Counted from the stretch's first letter, positions 26,746-36,529 are shown. The stretch: DNA of 64,000 nucleotides from Bermanella sp049115935 (GCA_049115935.1 JAGDZK010000019.1:20584-84583), one strand, 5' to 3'. Notes: generated by a model from the letters alone, not told the origin. Translations and numbers: made by a program.

Positions 26746-26779
26746 AAAAAGGTTGACCATTACTGGTCAACCTTTTTTA
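26746..26779. terminator. bidirectional rho-independent terminator
   Basis: AAAAAGGTTGACCA, loop TTAC, TGGTCAACCTTTTTT: 11-base stem with A and T runs, between the convergent small binding-protein and metH genes. Confidence 0.93.
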
Positions 26780-26805
26780 TTTCACACAAATAATTAACGA
26801 ATTAA

Positions 26806-29511
26806 TTAATCATCATAACCCAGTGTTGGACGCAACCAACGTTCAGCTGTTTTGATATCCCAGCCTTTTTTATCTGCGTATTCTTCAACTTGGTCTTTAT
26901 CAATTTTACCCAAAGCAAAATAACGGGCATCAGGATGTGCAAAATACCAGCCGCTCACAGATGATGCAGGATACATTGCAAAGCTATCGGTTAACTCACA
27001 ACCAATTTCTTTGGTGGCATCTAACAAACTAAACAAGGTTGTTTTTTCACTGTGTTCAGGGCATGCAGGGTAACCCGGTGCAGGGCGAATGCCTTGGTAC
27101 TTTTCAGAGATTAGCTCTGCATTTGTGAACGTCTCTTGCGGTGCATAACCCCAGTAATCTTTACGCACTTCAGCATGCAGCACTTCCGCAAACGCTTCAG
27201 CAAAACGATCCGCCAGCGCTTTAACCATGATAGCGTTATAGTCATCAAGCTTATCTTCATAGGTTTTAGCCAGTGCATCCGCTCCTTGGCATGTCACAAC
27301 AAAAGCGCCCATGTAATCGTTTACACCCGTGTCTTTTGGCGCAACAAAATCAGCCAGTGAACGATAAGGACGCTCAGCAGGTCGAGCGGTCTGCTGACGC
27401 AAGTGATAAAGATTCGCTTGTACATTACTGCGAGATTCATCGCTATAAATCTCAGTCATATCACCAGCAACACCCGCCGCTGGATACAAACCCATCACTG
27501 CGTGGCATTGGAAAGATTTATCAGCAATGATTTTATCTAACATATCATTTGCATCTTTGAACAGCTTGGTGGCCTCTTCCCCTACTACCTTATCTTCTAA
27601 AATGCCTGGGTATTTACCGTGTAATTCCCAAGTAATAAAGAAAGGTGTCCAGTCAAAATTCTCACGAATTTTTTCTAGTGGGTAATCACGAATAACCGTA
27701 TTGCCAAGTTTTTTAGGGGTGACTGGATGGTAAGCTTTCCAATCTAAAGCACTGGTATTTTCGCGAATCACATTCAATGGCGTGAATGCTTTCTGCCCAC
27801 GTTTTTTCGCATTTTTATCACGGGCCGCTTGATACTCATCACGCAACTCTTGAATAAAGGTATTTTCAGTTTTGCTTAATAACGCACTGGCAACCGGCAC
27901 AGATTTAGAGGCATCCAAAACGTGGGCGGTTACACCATCATACTCAGGCTCAATTTTAACCGCAGTATGAATTTTTGATGTGGTAGCACCACCAATCAAC
28001 AATGGTTGTTTCATACCACGTTGTTGCATCATTTGTGCGATGGTAACCATTTCATCAAGTGACGGTGTAATTAAACCAGACAAACCAATGATATCCGCGT
28101 TGTGCTTTTCAGCCGCCGCTAGAATATCTTCAGCTGGCACCATAACGCCCATATCGATTACTTCGTAGTTATTACAGCTCAGCACAACACCTACAATGTT
28201 TTTACCAATATCGTGCACATCACCTTTAACGGTAGCCATGATAATCACGCCGTTGTTTTGGCTAACGTTACCAGAGCGTTTTTTCTCTTCTTCAATATAC
28301 GGCAGTAGATACGCAACCGCTTTTTTCATTACGCGCGCACTTTTTACCACCTGAGGTAAAAACATTTTACCGGCACCGAACAAGTCACCTACCACGTTCA
28401 TGCCCACCATTAATGGGCCTTCGATGACTTCGATCGGTTTATTGGCTTCTTGGCGGGCTTCTTCTGCGTCTTCTTCGATAAATTCGGTAATGCCTTTCAC
28501 AAGTGCATGGGTAATACGCTCTTGTAATGTGCCTTCACGCCATTTTAATTTATCGCTTTCTTTTTGCTCAATTGATTGGCCTTTCAAAGATTCAGCAAAA
28601 TCAACCAAACGCTCAGCAGCATCTTCACGACGATTTAAAACAACATCTTCAACGCGCTCTAATAAATCTTTAGGAATGTCATCATAAATGGTTAACATGC
28701 CCGCGTTTACGATACCCATATCCATGCCATCTTTTATGGCGTGGTATAAAAATACCGAGTGCATGGCTTCACGCACGATGTCATTACCACGGAACGAGAA
28801 CGACATGTTTGATACACCACCAGACACCTTAGCACCTGGCAAGTTCTCTTTAATCCATTTAGTGGCCGCAAAAAAGTCCACACAGTAATTATCGTGCTCT
28901 GGAATACCGGTGGCTACCGGGAAAATATTTGGGTCAAATACAATATCTTGCGGAGCAAAATTACACTTATCGACCAACACATCGTATGATTTTTTACAGA
29001 TTTCAATACGACGCTCATACGTATCCGCTTGGCCTTTTTCATCAAACGCCATCACAACCACAGCCGCACCATACATGTTAATGCGCTTCGCTTGCTCGAT
29101 GAATTTCTCTTCACCTTCTTTTAACGAAATCGAGTTAACAATGGCTTTACCTTGAACGCACTTTAAACCTTCTTCAATGATTTCCCATTTTGATGAGTCA
29201 ATCATGAAAGGCACACGAGCCACATCAGGCTCAGACGCTAATAGGTTTAAATAACGCTTCATGGCCGCTACGCCATCTAACATGGCGTCATCCATGTTTA
29301 CGTCGATAATTTGTGCGCCGTCTTCAACTTGAGCACGGGCAATGTCTACCGCTTCTTCGTAGTTTTCTTCTTGGATTAAACGGGCAAACTTACGCGAGCC
29401 TGTTACGTTAGAACGCTCACCTACGTTAACAAAGCCGGTTGTCTTGTTTACCACTAATGGCTCAAGACCACTTAGCACCATATCTGGAACATTTTCATGT
29501 GTGTAACGCAT
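26806..29511 (-). CDS. metH: methionine synthase subunit: folate, cobalamin and activation domains
   Basis: 901 residues covering everything after the homocysteine domain of MetH. Order: methyltetrahydrofolate-binding domain (about 15-270, starting FVNVGERSNVTGSRKF), cobalamin cap and B12-binding domain (about 310-550; DVHDIGKNIVG with the Co-binding His, SGLITPSLDEM, GGATTSKIHT) and the AdoMet activation domain (about 570-901; RPAPGYPACPEHSEK, SGWYFAHPDARYF). The start ATG overlaps the stop of the upstream gene by one base (TAATG), with GAGGGAG 8 bases before. The two genes make one functional enzyme, split at the first linker. Confidence 0.95.
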   Translation of the reverse strand: MRYTHENVPDMVLSGLEPLVVNKTTGFVNVGERSNVTGSRKFARLIQEENYEEAVDIARAQVEDGAQIIDVNMDDAMLDGVAAMKRYLNLLASEPDVARVPFMIDSSKWEIIEEGLKCVQGKAIVNSISLKEGEEKFIEQAKRINMYGAAVVVMAFDEKGQADTYERRIEICKKSYDVLVDKCNFAPQDIVFDPNIFPVATGIPEHDNYCVDFFAATKWIKENLPGAKVSGGVSNMSFSFRGNDIVREAMHSVFLYHAIKDGMDMGIVNAGMLTIYDDIPKDLLERVEDVVLNRREDAAERLVDFAESLKGQSIEQKESDKLKWREGTLQERITHALVKGITEFIEEDAEEARQEANKPIEVIEGPLMVGMNVVGDLFGAGKMFLPQVVKSARVMKKAVAYLLPYIEEEKKRSGNVSQNNGVIIMATVKGDVHDIGKNIVGVVLSCNNYEVIDMGVMVPAEDILAAAEKHNADIIGLSGLITPSLDEMVTIAQMMQQRGMKQPLLIGGATTSKIHTAVKIEPEYDGVTAHVLDASKSVPVASALLSKTENTFIQELRDEYQAARDKNAKKRGQKAFTPLNVIRENTSALDWKAYHPVTPKKLGNTVIRDYPLEKIRENFDWTPFFITWELHGKYPGILEDKVVGEEATKLFKDANDMLDKIIADKSFQCHAVMGLYPAAGVAGDMTEIYSDESRSNVQANLYHLRQQTARPAERPYRSLADFVAPKDTGVNDYMGAFVVTCQGADALAKTYEDKLDDYNAIMVKALADRFAEAFAEVLHAEVRKDYWGYAPQETFTNAELISEKYQGIRPAPGYPACPEHSEKTTLFSLLDATKEIGCELTDSFAMYPASSVSGWYFAHPDARYFALGKIDKDQVEEYADKKGWDIKTAERWLRPTLGYDD

Positions 29512-30560
29512 TATTTGTCTCCCTCAGGTGCTGAGGTTAAAGCGGTAAAATTTTCAGGGAAAGGACGCGGCGCATATTCATCGGCTAAGTTTTTAAGTGC
29601 AGCAATGTGCGCAGGTGTGGTACCACAGCAGCCACCGATAATATTCACATGGCCTTCACTTAAGAATGGGCGAACCTGTTCAGCCATTTGCTCTGGGGTT
29701 TCATCATACTCACCAAACTCATTCGGTAAACCCGCATTTGGGTGAGCCGAAATCAAACACGATGCATGTTTATCTAACATTTTAATATGCGGCAGCATGT
29801 CTTTTGCACCCAGTGCGCAGTTCAAACCAATGCTGGTTAAACCGCCATGCATCAGTGAAATCCAAAACGCCTCCGCAGTTTGACCAGAAAGTGTACGGCC
29901 ACTGGCATCGGTAATGGTGCCCGAGATCATCACTGGGGTATCCAGCTTACGATCTTCTTTCATTTGCATAACGGCAAACAAAGCGGCTTTTGCATTTAAC
30001 GTATCAAATACGGTTTCGATCATGATGATGTCTGTGCCGCCATCCATTAATGCGTCCGCTGCTTGACGATAAGCGGTAACCAATTCATCAAAGGTTACTA
30101 AGCGTTTGCCTGGGTCGTTAACATCTGGAGATATAGACGCTGTACGGTTTGTTGGCCCAAGACACCCCACTACAAAACGGGGCTGATCAGGGGTTTTAGC
30201 CGTCCAACGATCAGCACTGCGACGCGCACACTTGGCTGATTCGAAGTTAATTTTATAAACCGCATCTTCAAGGCTGTAATCAGCCTGTGCAATAGTGGTA
30301 CCACTGAAAGCATTGGTACAAGCAAAGTCAGCACCTATGGCGAAGTAGCTATCGTGGATTTCTTCGATGATATCTGGGCGAGTAATCGACAGTAAATCGT
30401 TATTGCCTTTCAGTGGACTTGGGTGATCTTCAAAGTGGCCTTTACGAAAATCCGCTTCTTCAAGTGGGTAACCTTGAATTGAGGTGCCCATAGCACCATC
30501 GAGCACCATAATGCGTTTTTGTAAGATGGAACCGAGTTCCTGAACAATTGAGCCAGCCAT
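29511..30560 (-). CDS. metH: methionine synthase subunit: homocysteine-binding domain
   Basis: 349 residues, matching the first third of MetH. It is a zinc (betaine)/alpha barrel; the zinc ligands are the Cys in GLNCALGA and the two Cys in GGCCGTTPAH. MVLDGAMGTSIQGYPL is the conserved start. The stop (TAA) overlaps the start of the folate/B12 gene, which tells that the split is genuine and translationally coupled, not a sequencing artefact shown by a gap. Together with the next gene it forms the vitamin B12-dependent methionine synthase. I saw no B12 riboswitch in the 140 bases upstream. Confidence 0.93.
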   Translation of the reverse strand: MAGSIVQELGSILQKRIMVLDGAMGTSIQGYPLEEADFRKGHFEDHPSPLKGNNDLLSITRPDIIEEIHDSYFAIGADFACTNAFSGTTIAQADYSLEDAVYKINFESAKCARRSADRWTAKTPDQPRFVVGCLGPTNRTASISPDVNDPGKRLVTFDELVTAYRQAADALMDGGTDIIMIETVFDTLNAKAALFAVMQMKEDRKLDTPVMISGTITDASGRTLSGQTAEAFWISLMHGGLTSIGLNCALGAKDMLPHIKMLDKHASCLISAHPNAGLPNEFGEYDETPEQMAEQVRPFLSEGHVNIIGGCCGTTPAHIAALKNLADEYAPRPFPENFTALTSAPEGDK

Positions 30561-30700
30561 TGCCGCACCTAACTATAAAAAAATGGGCCAAATTATAGCA
30601 AAATCAAGTATTTACAGAAAGAGACCAACACTCAAGAGTAAGATGAGCCAATTTCACGTTAATAGGGCTTCTAGAAGAATAATTCTCATTTAATGCCCTT

Positions 30701-31702
30701 TCAGCCACTGGCCTTTTTAAACTGCAATGGCGATACACCACGCCAACGTTTAAAAGCATGACTAAAGTTTGCACCATCGGAAAACCCCAAGCGCTCGGCG
30801 ATTTCCTCAAGTTGAATATTACCCGCTGACAATAACTCTTCCGCCATGGCACAGCGCACGCTATCTCTAATGGCGCGCCAACTGGTGTTTTGTGTTTTAA
30901 GTTGTCGGTGCAGCGTTCTTGACGTCATTGACAGCTTTTGTGCCACAAACTCCATGGATATTTGCATACCGTATTTAAGCATTAAGCTGCGAATTTCAAA
31001 GGCAACGCCAGTTAAGCTTTGCTTTTGCTCCAATAACGCTTGGCATTGCTGCTCACACATGGTGGCGGTTGCATCATTACCACGAGGCAAAGGCATATCT
31101 AAATACTGCCAATCAAACTCAACATAATTGTGGGTTTGATTAAATAAGATTTCACCATCACTTGAAACATCTCTCACGCCAGCCTGATCAAAACCAATAG
31201 GCGTGGATGCTTTAAAACCCAGTAAAAAGTGGGCCATTTGATCGGCAAATAAATCCCGCTGAATCACCATTAAAGCCCACATATCACGATACAAAGCCAA
31301 TTGTGCTACGTCCCCTTGGCATTTAGGCGTGAACACAATTCGTGCTTTATCCGCTTTACGCACCAATTCGATATTGCAAAACGCATAAGTAAGATCAAGG
31401 TAACGCAGACCCATTTCAATGGCTTTATGAAGACTAGGGCTCGCCAATAATGCATAACCCCAAATGCCGTAACTGGTTAATTGGTAGTAACCACCTAATG
31501 CTTTACCTGTAGCGAAAGGTTCTGGGGTTAAACGGGCTAAGTTGGTTAACACCAAAAGCTCCTGCTCATCTTCAATATGGCAATGACTATCACTTAACTG
31601 CGATTGGTTGATACCTGAGCCTTCAAGCAACTGCTCAGTCAAAAACCCAGTACTCAGGCCATATTCAACAATTAAGCGCACGCTATTAATACTTCGCTGC
31701 AC
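30701..31702 (-). CDS. AraC-family transcriptional regulator (arabinose-binding-like N-terminus)
   Basis: 333 residues from the GTG at 31702, preceded by GGGGGTGGT; an in-frame TTG at 31768 would give 355 residues but a poor N-terminus and no ribosome site. Residues about 15-200 form the substrate-binding domain of the OruR/VirS-like group, and 230-333 the two-helix AraC DNA-binding domain (VAQKLSMTSRTLHRQLK, AERLGFSDGANFSHAFKRW). It is divergent from the monooxygenase-dehydrogenase-esterase operon at 31832 and is probably its regulator. Confidence 0.88.
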   Translation of the reverse strand: MQRSINSVRLIVEYGLSTGFLTEQLLEGSGINQSQLSDSHCHIEDEQELLVLTNLARLTPEPFATGKALGGYYQLTSYGIWGYALLASPSLHKAIEMGLRYLDLTYAFCNIELVRKADKARIVFTPKCQGDVAQLALYRDMWALMVIQRDLFADQMAHFLLGFKASTPIGFDQAGVRDVSSDGEILFNQTHNYVEFDWQYLDMPLPRGNDATATMCEQQCQALLEQKQSLTGVAFEIRSLMLKYGMQISMEFVAQKLSMTSRTLHRQLKTQNTSWRAIRDSVRCAMAEELLSAGNIQLEEIAERLGFSDGANFSHAFKRWRGVSPLQFKKASG

Positions 31703-31831
31703 ACCACCCCCAATACACACAAAATGTCCGAAAATCACAAATATAAGTCTGATTATGGCATAGCCCAACGCCCATAATCACCTTAAAGTAGGTAAATAAT
31801 AAAAATTAAAGACAAAGCTTAAGAGACAAAC

Positions 31832-33283
31832 ATGCAAAAGATACGCTATTTAATTATTGGAGCTGGTTTTGGTGGTCTGGGTTTAGCTGCAAAACTCAAA
31901 CAACAAAATGAAGACGAGTTCTTAATATGGGAAAAAGCAAACGATCTAGGCGGCTGTTGGCGTGACAACACCTACCCAGGTGCGGCATGTGATGTGCCCT
32001 CTCATTTATATTCTTATTCTTTTGCACCCAAACATAATTGGTCTCATCGTTTTGCACCACAAGCTGAAATCCATCAATACCAACAAGATTTTGCTAAGCA
32101 ATATCATCTACGTGAACATATTCGTTTTAATACAGAAGTGGCCAGAGCTCATTTTGATGAGTCGCTACAAAAATGGATAATTAATGACACTCAGGGCAAT
32201 CAAATTTGTGCGCAGTTTTTAATTAGTGCAACAGGTCAGCTGAACCGACCTGCCTATCCAAATATCGAAGGCTTAAATACATTTAAAGGCCCTTTATTTC
32301 ACTCAGCCACTTGGCAACACAATGTGGATTTAAAAGGTAAAACCGTAGCGGTCATTGGTACTGGCGCATCGGCCATACAATTTATTCCTGAAATTGCCAA
32401 ACAAGCCAAACAAATAAACGTATATCAGCGCTCTGCGCCGTATGTCATATCAAAACCTGATCGTACATATTCAAAGCTTGAGCAAAAAATATATAAAATA
32501 TGCTCACCACTTTTAAAACTAAGCCGTCTAAAAACATACCTAACATTTGAAAGTCGCTTTGTGGCGTTTACATCGATGCAATGGCTGATGCATTTTATGA
32601 AATGGCAATGGCGTGGTTTTATGCATAAACACGTTAGCGACACTAAAAAACGTGAGCAGTTAACCCCTGACTATCAAATGGGTTGCAAGCGAGTATTAAT
32701 ATCAAATAACTTTTACCCAACCATGAATCAACCCCATGTGGCTATTTTAGATCAGGGCATTAAAGCCATTAATGAAACAGGTATCACAGATTTAAATGGG
32801 GAGCATGTAAACGCTGACGTCATTATTTTAGGCACAGGCTTTACCGCCACACAGTTCTTATCACCCATGACCATAACGGGTTTAAACAACTTAAGCCTTA
32901 ACCAAGCATGGCAAGATGGCGCTGAAGCATATTTGGGCATGACACTTAATCAGTTCCCAAATTTATTCATCATGTATGGCCCCAATACAAACCTTGGGCA
33001 TAACTCAATTTTATATATGCTTGAAAGCCAGATGCAGTATATTTTGGATGCAACCAGCGCTGTGATTAACCACAAGCTTTCAGCCATAAACATGAAGCCC
33101 AGCGTGCAAACAGCGTTTAATAAAACCATTCAACACAAGGTGAATCACAGCGTTTGGAGCGAAGGTTGCACAAGCTGGTATAAAACCCAAAGCGGAAAAA
33201 ATACGGTTAACTGGCCTGGCTTTACTTTTAGCTATCGTAAAATGAGCAAACAGTTTTCCCTTAACCAGTACGACGTAATCTGA
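31832..33283 (+). CDS. flavin-containing Baeyer-Villiger monooxygenase
   Basis: 483 residues. The FAD motif IIGAGFGGLGLA is at residues 7-18, GGCWRDNTYPGAACDVPSH follows (about 39-56), the Baeyer-Villiger fingerprint FKGPLFHSATWQ is at about 148, and the NADPH motif VIGTGASAIQFIP at about 170. It should insert oxygen next to a ketone using NADPH. The ATG at 31832 has AGAGAC upstream. First gene of a three-gene operon with an SDR and an esterase, divergent from an AraC regulator. The substrate is unknown; a hydrophobic ketone, perhaps from hydrocarbons, is plausible. Confidence 0.85.
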   Translation: MQKIRYLIIGAGFGGLGLAAKLKQQNEDEFLIWEKANDLGGCWRDNTYPGAACDVPSHLYSYSFAPKHNWSHRFAPQAEIHQYQQDFAKQYHLREHIRFNTEVARAHFDESLQKWIINDTQGNQICAQFLISATGQLNRPAYPNIEGLNTFKGPLFHSATWQHNVDLKGKTVAVIGTGASAIQFIPEIAKQAKQINVYQRSAPYVISKPDRTYSKLEQKIYKICSPLLKLSRLKTYLTFESRFVAFTSMQWLMHFMKWQWRGFMHKHVSDTKKREQLTPDYQMGCKRVLISNNFYPTMNQPHVAILDQGIKAINETGITDLNGEHVNADVIILGTGFTATQFLSPMTITGLNNLSLNQAWQDGAEAYLGMTLNQFPNLFIMYGPNTNLGHNSILYMLESQMQYILDATSAVINHKLSAINMKPSVQTAFNKTIQHKVNHSVWSEGCTSWYKTQSGKNTVNWPGFTFSYRKMSKQFSLNQYDVI

Positions 33284-33290
33284 GGTCTAT

Positions 33291-34055
33291 ATGAAAAACG
33301 CCATCATTACAGGTGCGTCGTCTGGCATTGGTAAAGCAACCGCACAGTATCTTTACCAACAAGGCTGGCATCTAGCCATAACCGATATAAACAAAGCAGA
33401 CTTAAATACATTAAGTGAAAACTGGGATACGACTCGCTTTAGTCTTTATGAAATGGACGTAACCAATGAACAACAAGTGAAAACTGTCATCACTGATTAC
33501 TGCCAACAACATAACAATCAACTCCATTTATTGTTCAATTGCGCGGGTATTTTGCATATTGGTGAGTTTTCAAGCATACCACTGGCAAAACAACATTTAA
33601 CTTTTGACGTGAACATCAAAGGTTTAATGTCCACTTGCCATCACAGTTTTCAATACCTTAAAAATACCAAGGGCGCACAAGTGATCAACATGTCATCTGC
33701 CTCTGCCTCTTATGGGGTGCCCACATTTGCAAGCTACAGCGCATCAAAGTTTGCGGTAAAAGGCTTTACTGAAGCACTGGAGATTGAGTGGCAAAAACAC
33801 GATATTCATGTGGGGGATATTATGCCGCCATTTGTAGCCACCAACATGTTGAATTCTCAAACCGAACAGGCACAGGTTATTAATCGCTTAGGTGTCAATC
33901 TAACCGCTCAAGATGTTGTTAAAGCCATAGCCAAACAAATCAACAACCCTATTGTGCATCGCCCAGTTAGCTTAGCATTTAGCATGCTGTACTATTTAAG
34001 TTCTATCACACCAAGTTGGCTTAATCGATTTATTATGAGATGTTTAACACGATAA
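33291..34055 (+). CDS. short-chain dehydrogenase/reductase
   Basis: 254 residues, classical SDR. The coenzyme motif is TGASSGIG (residues 7-14), the NAG element is NCAGIL (about 84), and the catalytic Ser and Tyr-x-x-x-Lys are in SSASASYGVPTFASYSASK (about 139-157). Substrate is probably a secondary alcohol oxidised to the ketone that the upstream monooxygenase then attacks. AGGT before the ATG, 7 bases after the monooxygenase. The C-terminus is hydrophobic, which may tie it to the membrane. Confidence 0.88.
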   Translation: MKNAIITGASSGIGKATAQYLYQQGWHLAITDINKADLNTLSENWDTTRFSLYEMDVTNEQQVKTVITDYCQQHNNQLHLLFNCAGILHIGEFSSIPLAKQHLTFDVNIKGLMSTCHHSFQYLKNTKGAQVINMSSASASYGVPTFASYSASKFAVKGFTEALEIEWQKHDIHVGDIMPPFVATNMLNSQTEQAQVINRLGVNLTAQDVVKAIAKQINNPIVHRPVSLAFSMLYYLSSITPSWLNRFIMRCLTR

Positions 34056-34071
34056 ACACACAATAAAAATA

Positions 34072-35043
34072 ATGATGAATACCATGCAAGATAAACAACA
34101 AAAAAGAATTGCCAATTTATTAGAACTGATGCCACCAATGCATTGGATGCCCCCCAAGTTAGCACGACCAACCTTTACGGTTATTGATCGCATACTGGGT
34201 ATTCCTAACACCCAATTAAACACCATCAAAAATGTCACCATACCCACACATGATGGCAAAAGCGCAATAAATGCTCGTATATATTACCCAAATGAAACTA
34301 AAGCTTGTTCAAGTACCACTCACGCTATGATGTATTTTCATGGTGGTGGCTGTGTCATTGGCAGCATTAATAGCCATGACAGACTATGCCGCTACTTAGC
34401 GCAAAACAGTAATGTAGTGATTATTTCTGTCAATTATCGACTAGCACCCGAACACAAAATACCAACCCCTATTATTGACGCCATCACCGCCTGGAACTGG
34501 CTAAACGACAACAAACATGCTCTAGGTTTACAAGATCATACCCTAGGTGCAGGTGGCGACAGTGCCGGCGCTTATCTAACAACATTACTGAGCTTAACCG
34601 ACACGCAACAAGAATTGCCGGTTAAAACCAACACACCACCTGCTTTTCAATACTTACTTTACCCAATGATTGACCTGCGCGGACAAACCGAATCGTACCG
34701 TAATGCCAATAAAGGCATGTTACTGACAAGCAAGTTAATGGATTATTTCAGCAAACACTTCTTACAATCGGTTTCGCAAAAAGCATTACCTATAGCCAGC
34801 CCTGCACTGGCACACGATTTACACCTTTTACCAAAAACCTATTTGCTTACCGTTGAATTTGACCCACTAAAAGATGACGGCATTAAATTTGCCAAATCAT
34901 TAAAAGACAAAGGTATTGATATCACCCATGAACACTTTGAAGATTGCATGCATTCATTTGTAACAACCTACAAGGTAAGTGAACGAGCAAAACAAGCAAG
35001 CCAAAAAATTGCACAACAACTTAAAGATTTGTGCTCTACATAA
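34072..35043 (+). CDS. alpha/beta-hydrolase, hormone-sensitive-lipase family esterase
   Basis: 323 residues. The oxyanion motif HGGGCVIGS (about 96), nucleophile GGDSAGAY (about 159-166), an acid near VEFDPLKDDG (about 262), and His in DCMHSF (about 302) fit the HSL family IV. It should cleave the ester made by the upstream monooxygenase. The start is one of two ATGs at 34072/34075; no strong ribosome site. A hairpin (35064-35086) follows the stop, before the DUF3301 gene. Confidence 0.87.
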   Translation: MMNTMQDKQQKRIANLLELMPPMHWMPPKLARPTFTVIDRILGIPNTQLNTIKNVTIPTHDGKSAINARIYYPNETKACSSTTHAMMYFHGGGCVIGSINSHDRLCRYLAQNSNVVIISVNYRLAPEHKIPTPIIDAITAWNWLNDNKHALGLQDHTLGAGGDSAGAYLTTLLSLTDTQQELPVKTNTPPAFQYLLYPMIDLRGQTESYRNANKGMLLTSKLMDYFSKHFLQSVSQKALPIASPALAHDLHLLPKTYLLTVEFDPLKDDGIKFAKSLKDKGIDITHEHFEDCMHSFVTTYKVSERAKQASQKIAQQLKDLCST

Positions 35044-35063
35044 GCGCACTATTATTTTATAGT

Positions 35064-35086
35064 GGCACCGGAAGCTAAACGGTGCC
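35064..35086 (+). repeat. hairpin GGCACCG-GAAGCTAAA-CGGTGCC
   Basis: 7-base stem, loop GAAGCTAAA, 3 bases before the ATG of the DUF3301 gene, where its ribosome site would be. A similar loop occurs in the hairpin at 36511-36529. It could be a shared extragenic element or regulate the next gene; no T-run. Confidence 0.6.
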
Positions 35087-35089
35087 CCT

Positions 35090-35401
35090 ATGTTGTTATC
35101 TGATGTGTTTATTGTCTTACTCTTAATTTTATTTGCTTGGTTATGGTGGTTAGATCGTGGTTTGAAGCAAAGGGCTTACCAGCGCTGCAAGCAATATTGT
35201 GACGAGGCAAACCTGCAATTATTAGATGACAATATCCAAGTGCAAACCACAGGCTTAAAAAAGAACAGCCGTGGCCAGTGGCAGCTCTACCGTTGTTTTG
35301 TATTTGAGTTTACCTCAACCCAAGAGCAGCGCTATCAAGGGCGATTAGAAATGATGGGCAAAACCATCACCAACATAGAACTCGACCCATACCGCATCTA
35401 G
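35090..35401 (+). CDS. DUF3301 family membrane-anchored protein
   Basis: 103 residues: one N-terminal helix (about 5-22, LLLILFAWLWW), then an Arg-rich loop and a small beta-rich domain. LKQRAYQRCKQYCDEANLQLL and WQLYRCFVFEFTS are the family pattern. Its role is not known. The start ATG is 3 bases behind a hairpin, so the ribosome site is hidden or absent. Followed by a 160-base gap before the LysR gene. Confidence 0.8.
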   Translation: MLLSDVFIVLLLILFAWLWWLDRGLKQRAYQRCKQYCDEANLQLLDDNIQVQTTGLKKNSRGQWQLYRCFVFEFTSTQEQRYQGRLEMMGKTITNIELDPYRI

Positions 35402-35560
35402 CCTTAGTGCACTCGCCTAACCCTGCCTATTTCAAATTATTCCAAGGCCTAACCCTCATATGAATAATACAGGGTTGAGTTTGCATACAAATCGCTTATC
35501 ATACCCGCGCTTTAGATAACCTTTTACTTATAACTGAGTATTAAGCCTTGGAATACGGCC

Positions 35561-36511
35561 ATGTCACTGCCTCTTGACCAACTTATTCGTCGCCTATCCT
35601 TACGCCAATTACAGGTTTTTTTAGCTGTATTTGAACTCCAAGGCTACAAAAAAGCCGCTAATTCACTGGGCCTCACCCAGCCTGCGGTTAGCGCACAAAT
35701 CAAACAACTTGAAGACACCCTAGAACAACCTCTATTTGAATATGTTGGCCGTAAACTCTACCGCACACGGGCCGCCGAGCGCTTAGCCTTATGCGTAAGC
35801 AACTTGTTTGGCGAACTAAAAAGCATGCAAGTGGATTTAAACGCCATGCAAGGCCAGCTATCAGGTGACCTTAATCTAACGGCCGTGAATACTGCACAAT
35901 ATGTGGTTCCTCATCTTTTAAAACTGTTTCAACAAGAATACCCAAAAATCACCATCAATCTTAAAGTGGTTAACCGCGCTGGTGCGCTTGATCGTATGGA
36001 GCAAAACCCAGATGACATCATCATTATGGGTATGGTGCCAACGGGTCGTCCTTTGGTCTCCATTCCATTCTTAGATAACGAACTCATACCCGTGGTGTCA
36101 GCAAACGCATCTTTTGCAAACAAAGAAACCGCCACCATCGAAGAGTTTTTATCTCAGCCACTTTTATTACGCGAAAAAGGCTCAGGCAGCCGCTTAGCAT
36201 TTGAAGTGTTTTCGCAAGAACAACGCATCCGCTTAGCAGGCAATATGGAGTTAGGCTCAAATGACGCCGTCAAACACGGCGCACTTGCCGGCTTAGGCGT
36301 AGCGGTTTTACCCAAATTAAGTCTATTACCAGAGTTACGTTTGGGTTTACTGAAAAGCCCCAAAATAAAAGGCTTTCCGCTTAGACAATCTTGGTGTCTT
36401 GTTCACCCACAAGGCAAAACCCCCAGCCCCACCGCAGCGGCGTTTTTACAGTTTGTGCAATTAAATTTAGAAATGATTGAAAAGTATTTTAAAGATTTAG
36501 AATCGAGATAA
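35561..36511 (+). CDS. LysR-family transcriptional regulator
   Basis: 316 residues. Winged helix-turn-helix at about 15-72 (LRQLQVFLAVFELQGYKKAA, GLTQPAVSAQIKQLE), then the substrate-binding domain (about 95-300). The effector cannot be told. No divergent partner is near: the preceding gene is co-oriented and the next (36986) is convergent. GGAA upstream of the ATG at 35561. The stop TAA is the first arm of a hairpin at 36511-36529. Confidence 0.88.
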   Translation: MSLPLDQLIRRLSLRQLQVFLAVFELQGYKKAANSLGLTQPAVSAQIKQLEDTLEQPLFEYVGRKLYRTRAAERLALCVSNLFGELKSMQVDLNAMQGQLSGDLNLTAVNTAQYVVPHLLKLFQQEYPKITINLKVVNRAGALDRMEQNPDDIIIMGMVPTGRPLVSIPFLDNELIPVVSANASFANKETATIEEFLSQPLLLREKGSGSRLAFEVFSQEQRIRLAGNMELGSNDAVKHGALAGLGVAVLPKLSLLPELRLGLLKSPKIKGFPLRQSWCLVHPQGKTPSPTAAAFLQFVQLNLEMIEKYFKDLESR

Positions 36512-36529
36512 CGCCAAGCTAAACGGCGT
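36511..36529. repeat. hairpin ACGCC-AAGCTAAAC-GGCGT
   Basis: 5-base stem with loop AAGCTAAAC, similar to the loop of the hairpin at 35064-35086, directly after the LysR stop. About 20 bases later GTAAGTGCACTCACCAACC (36542-36560) resembles TTAGTGCACTCGCCTAACC at 35405-35423. Possibly two decayed copies of one extragenic element. Confidence 0.4.

Noticed and set aside
30561..30700. B12 riboswitch upstream of metH
   Set aside because: Only 140 bases are available and I see no B12-box-like sequence or suitable helices.
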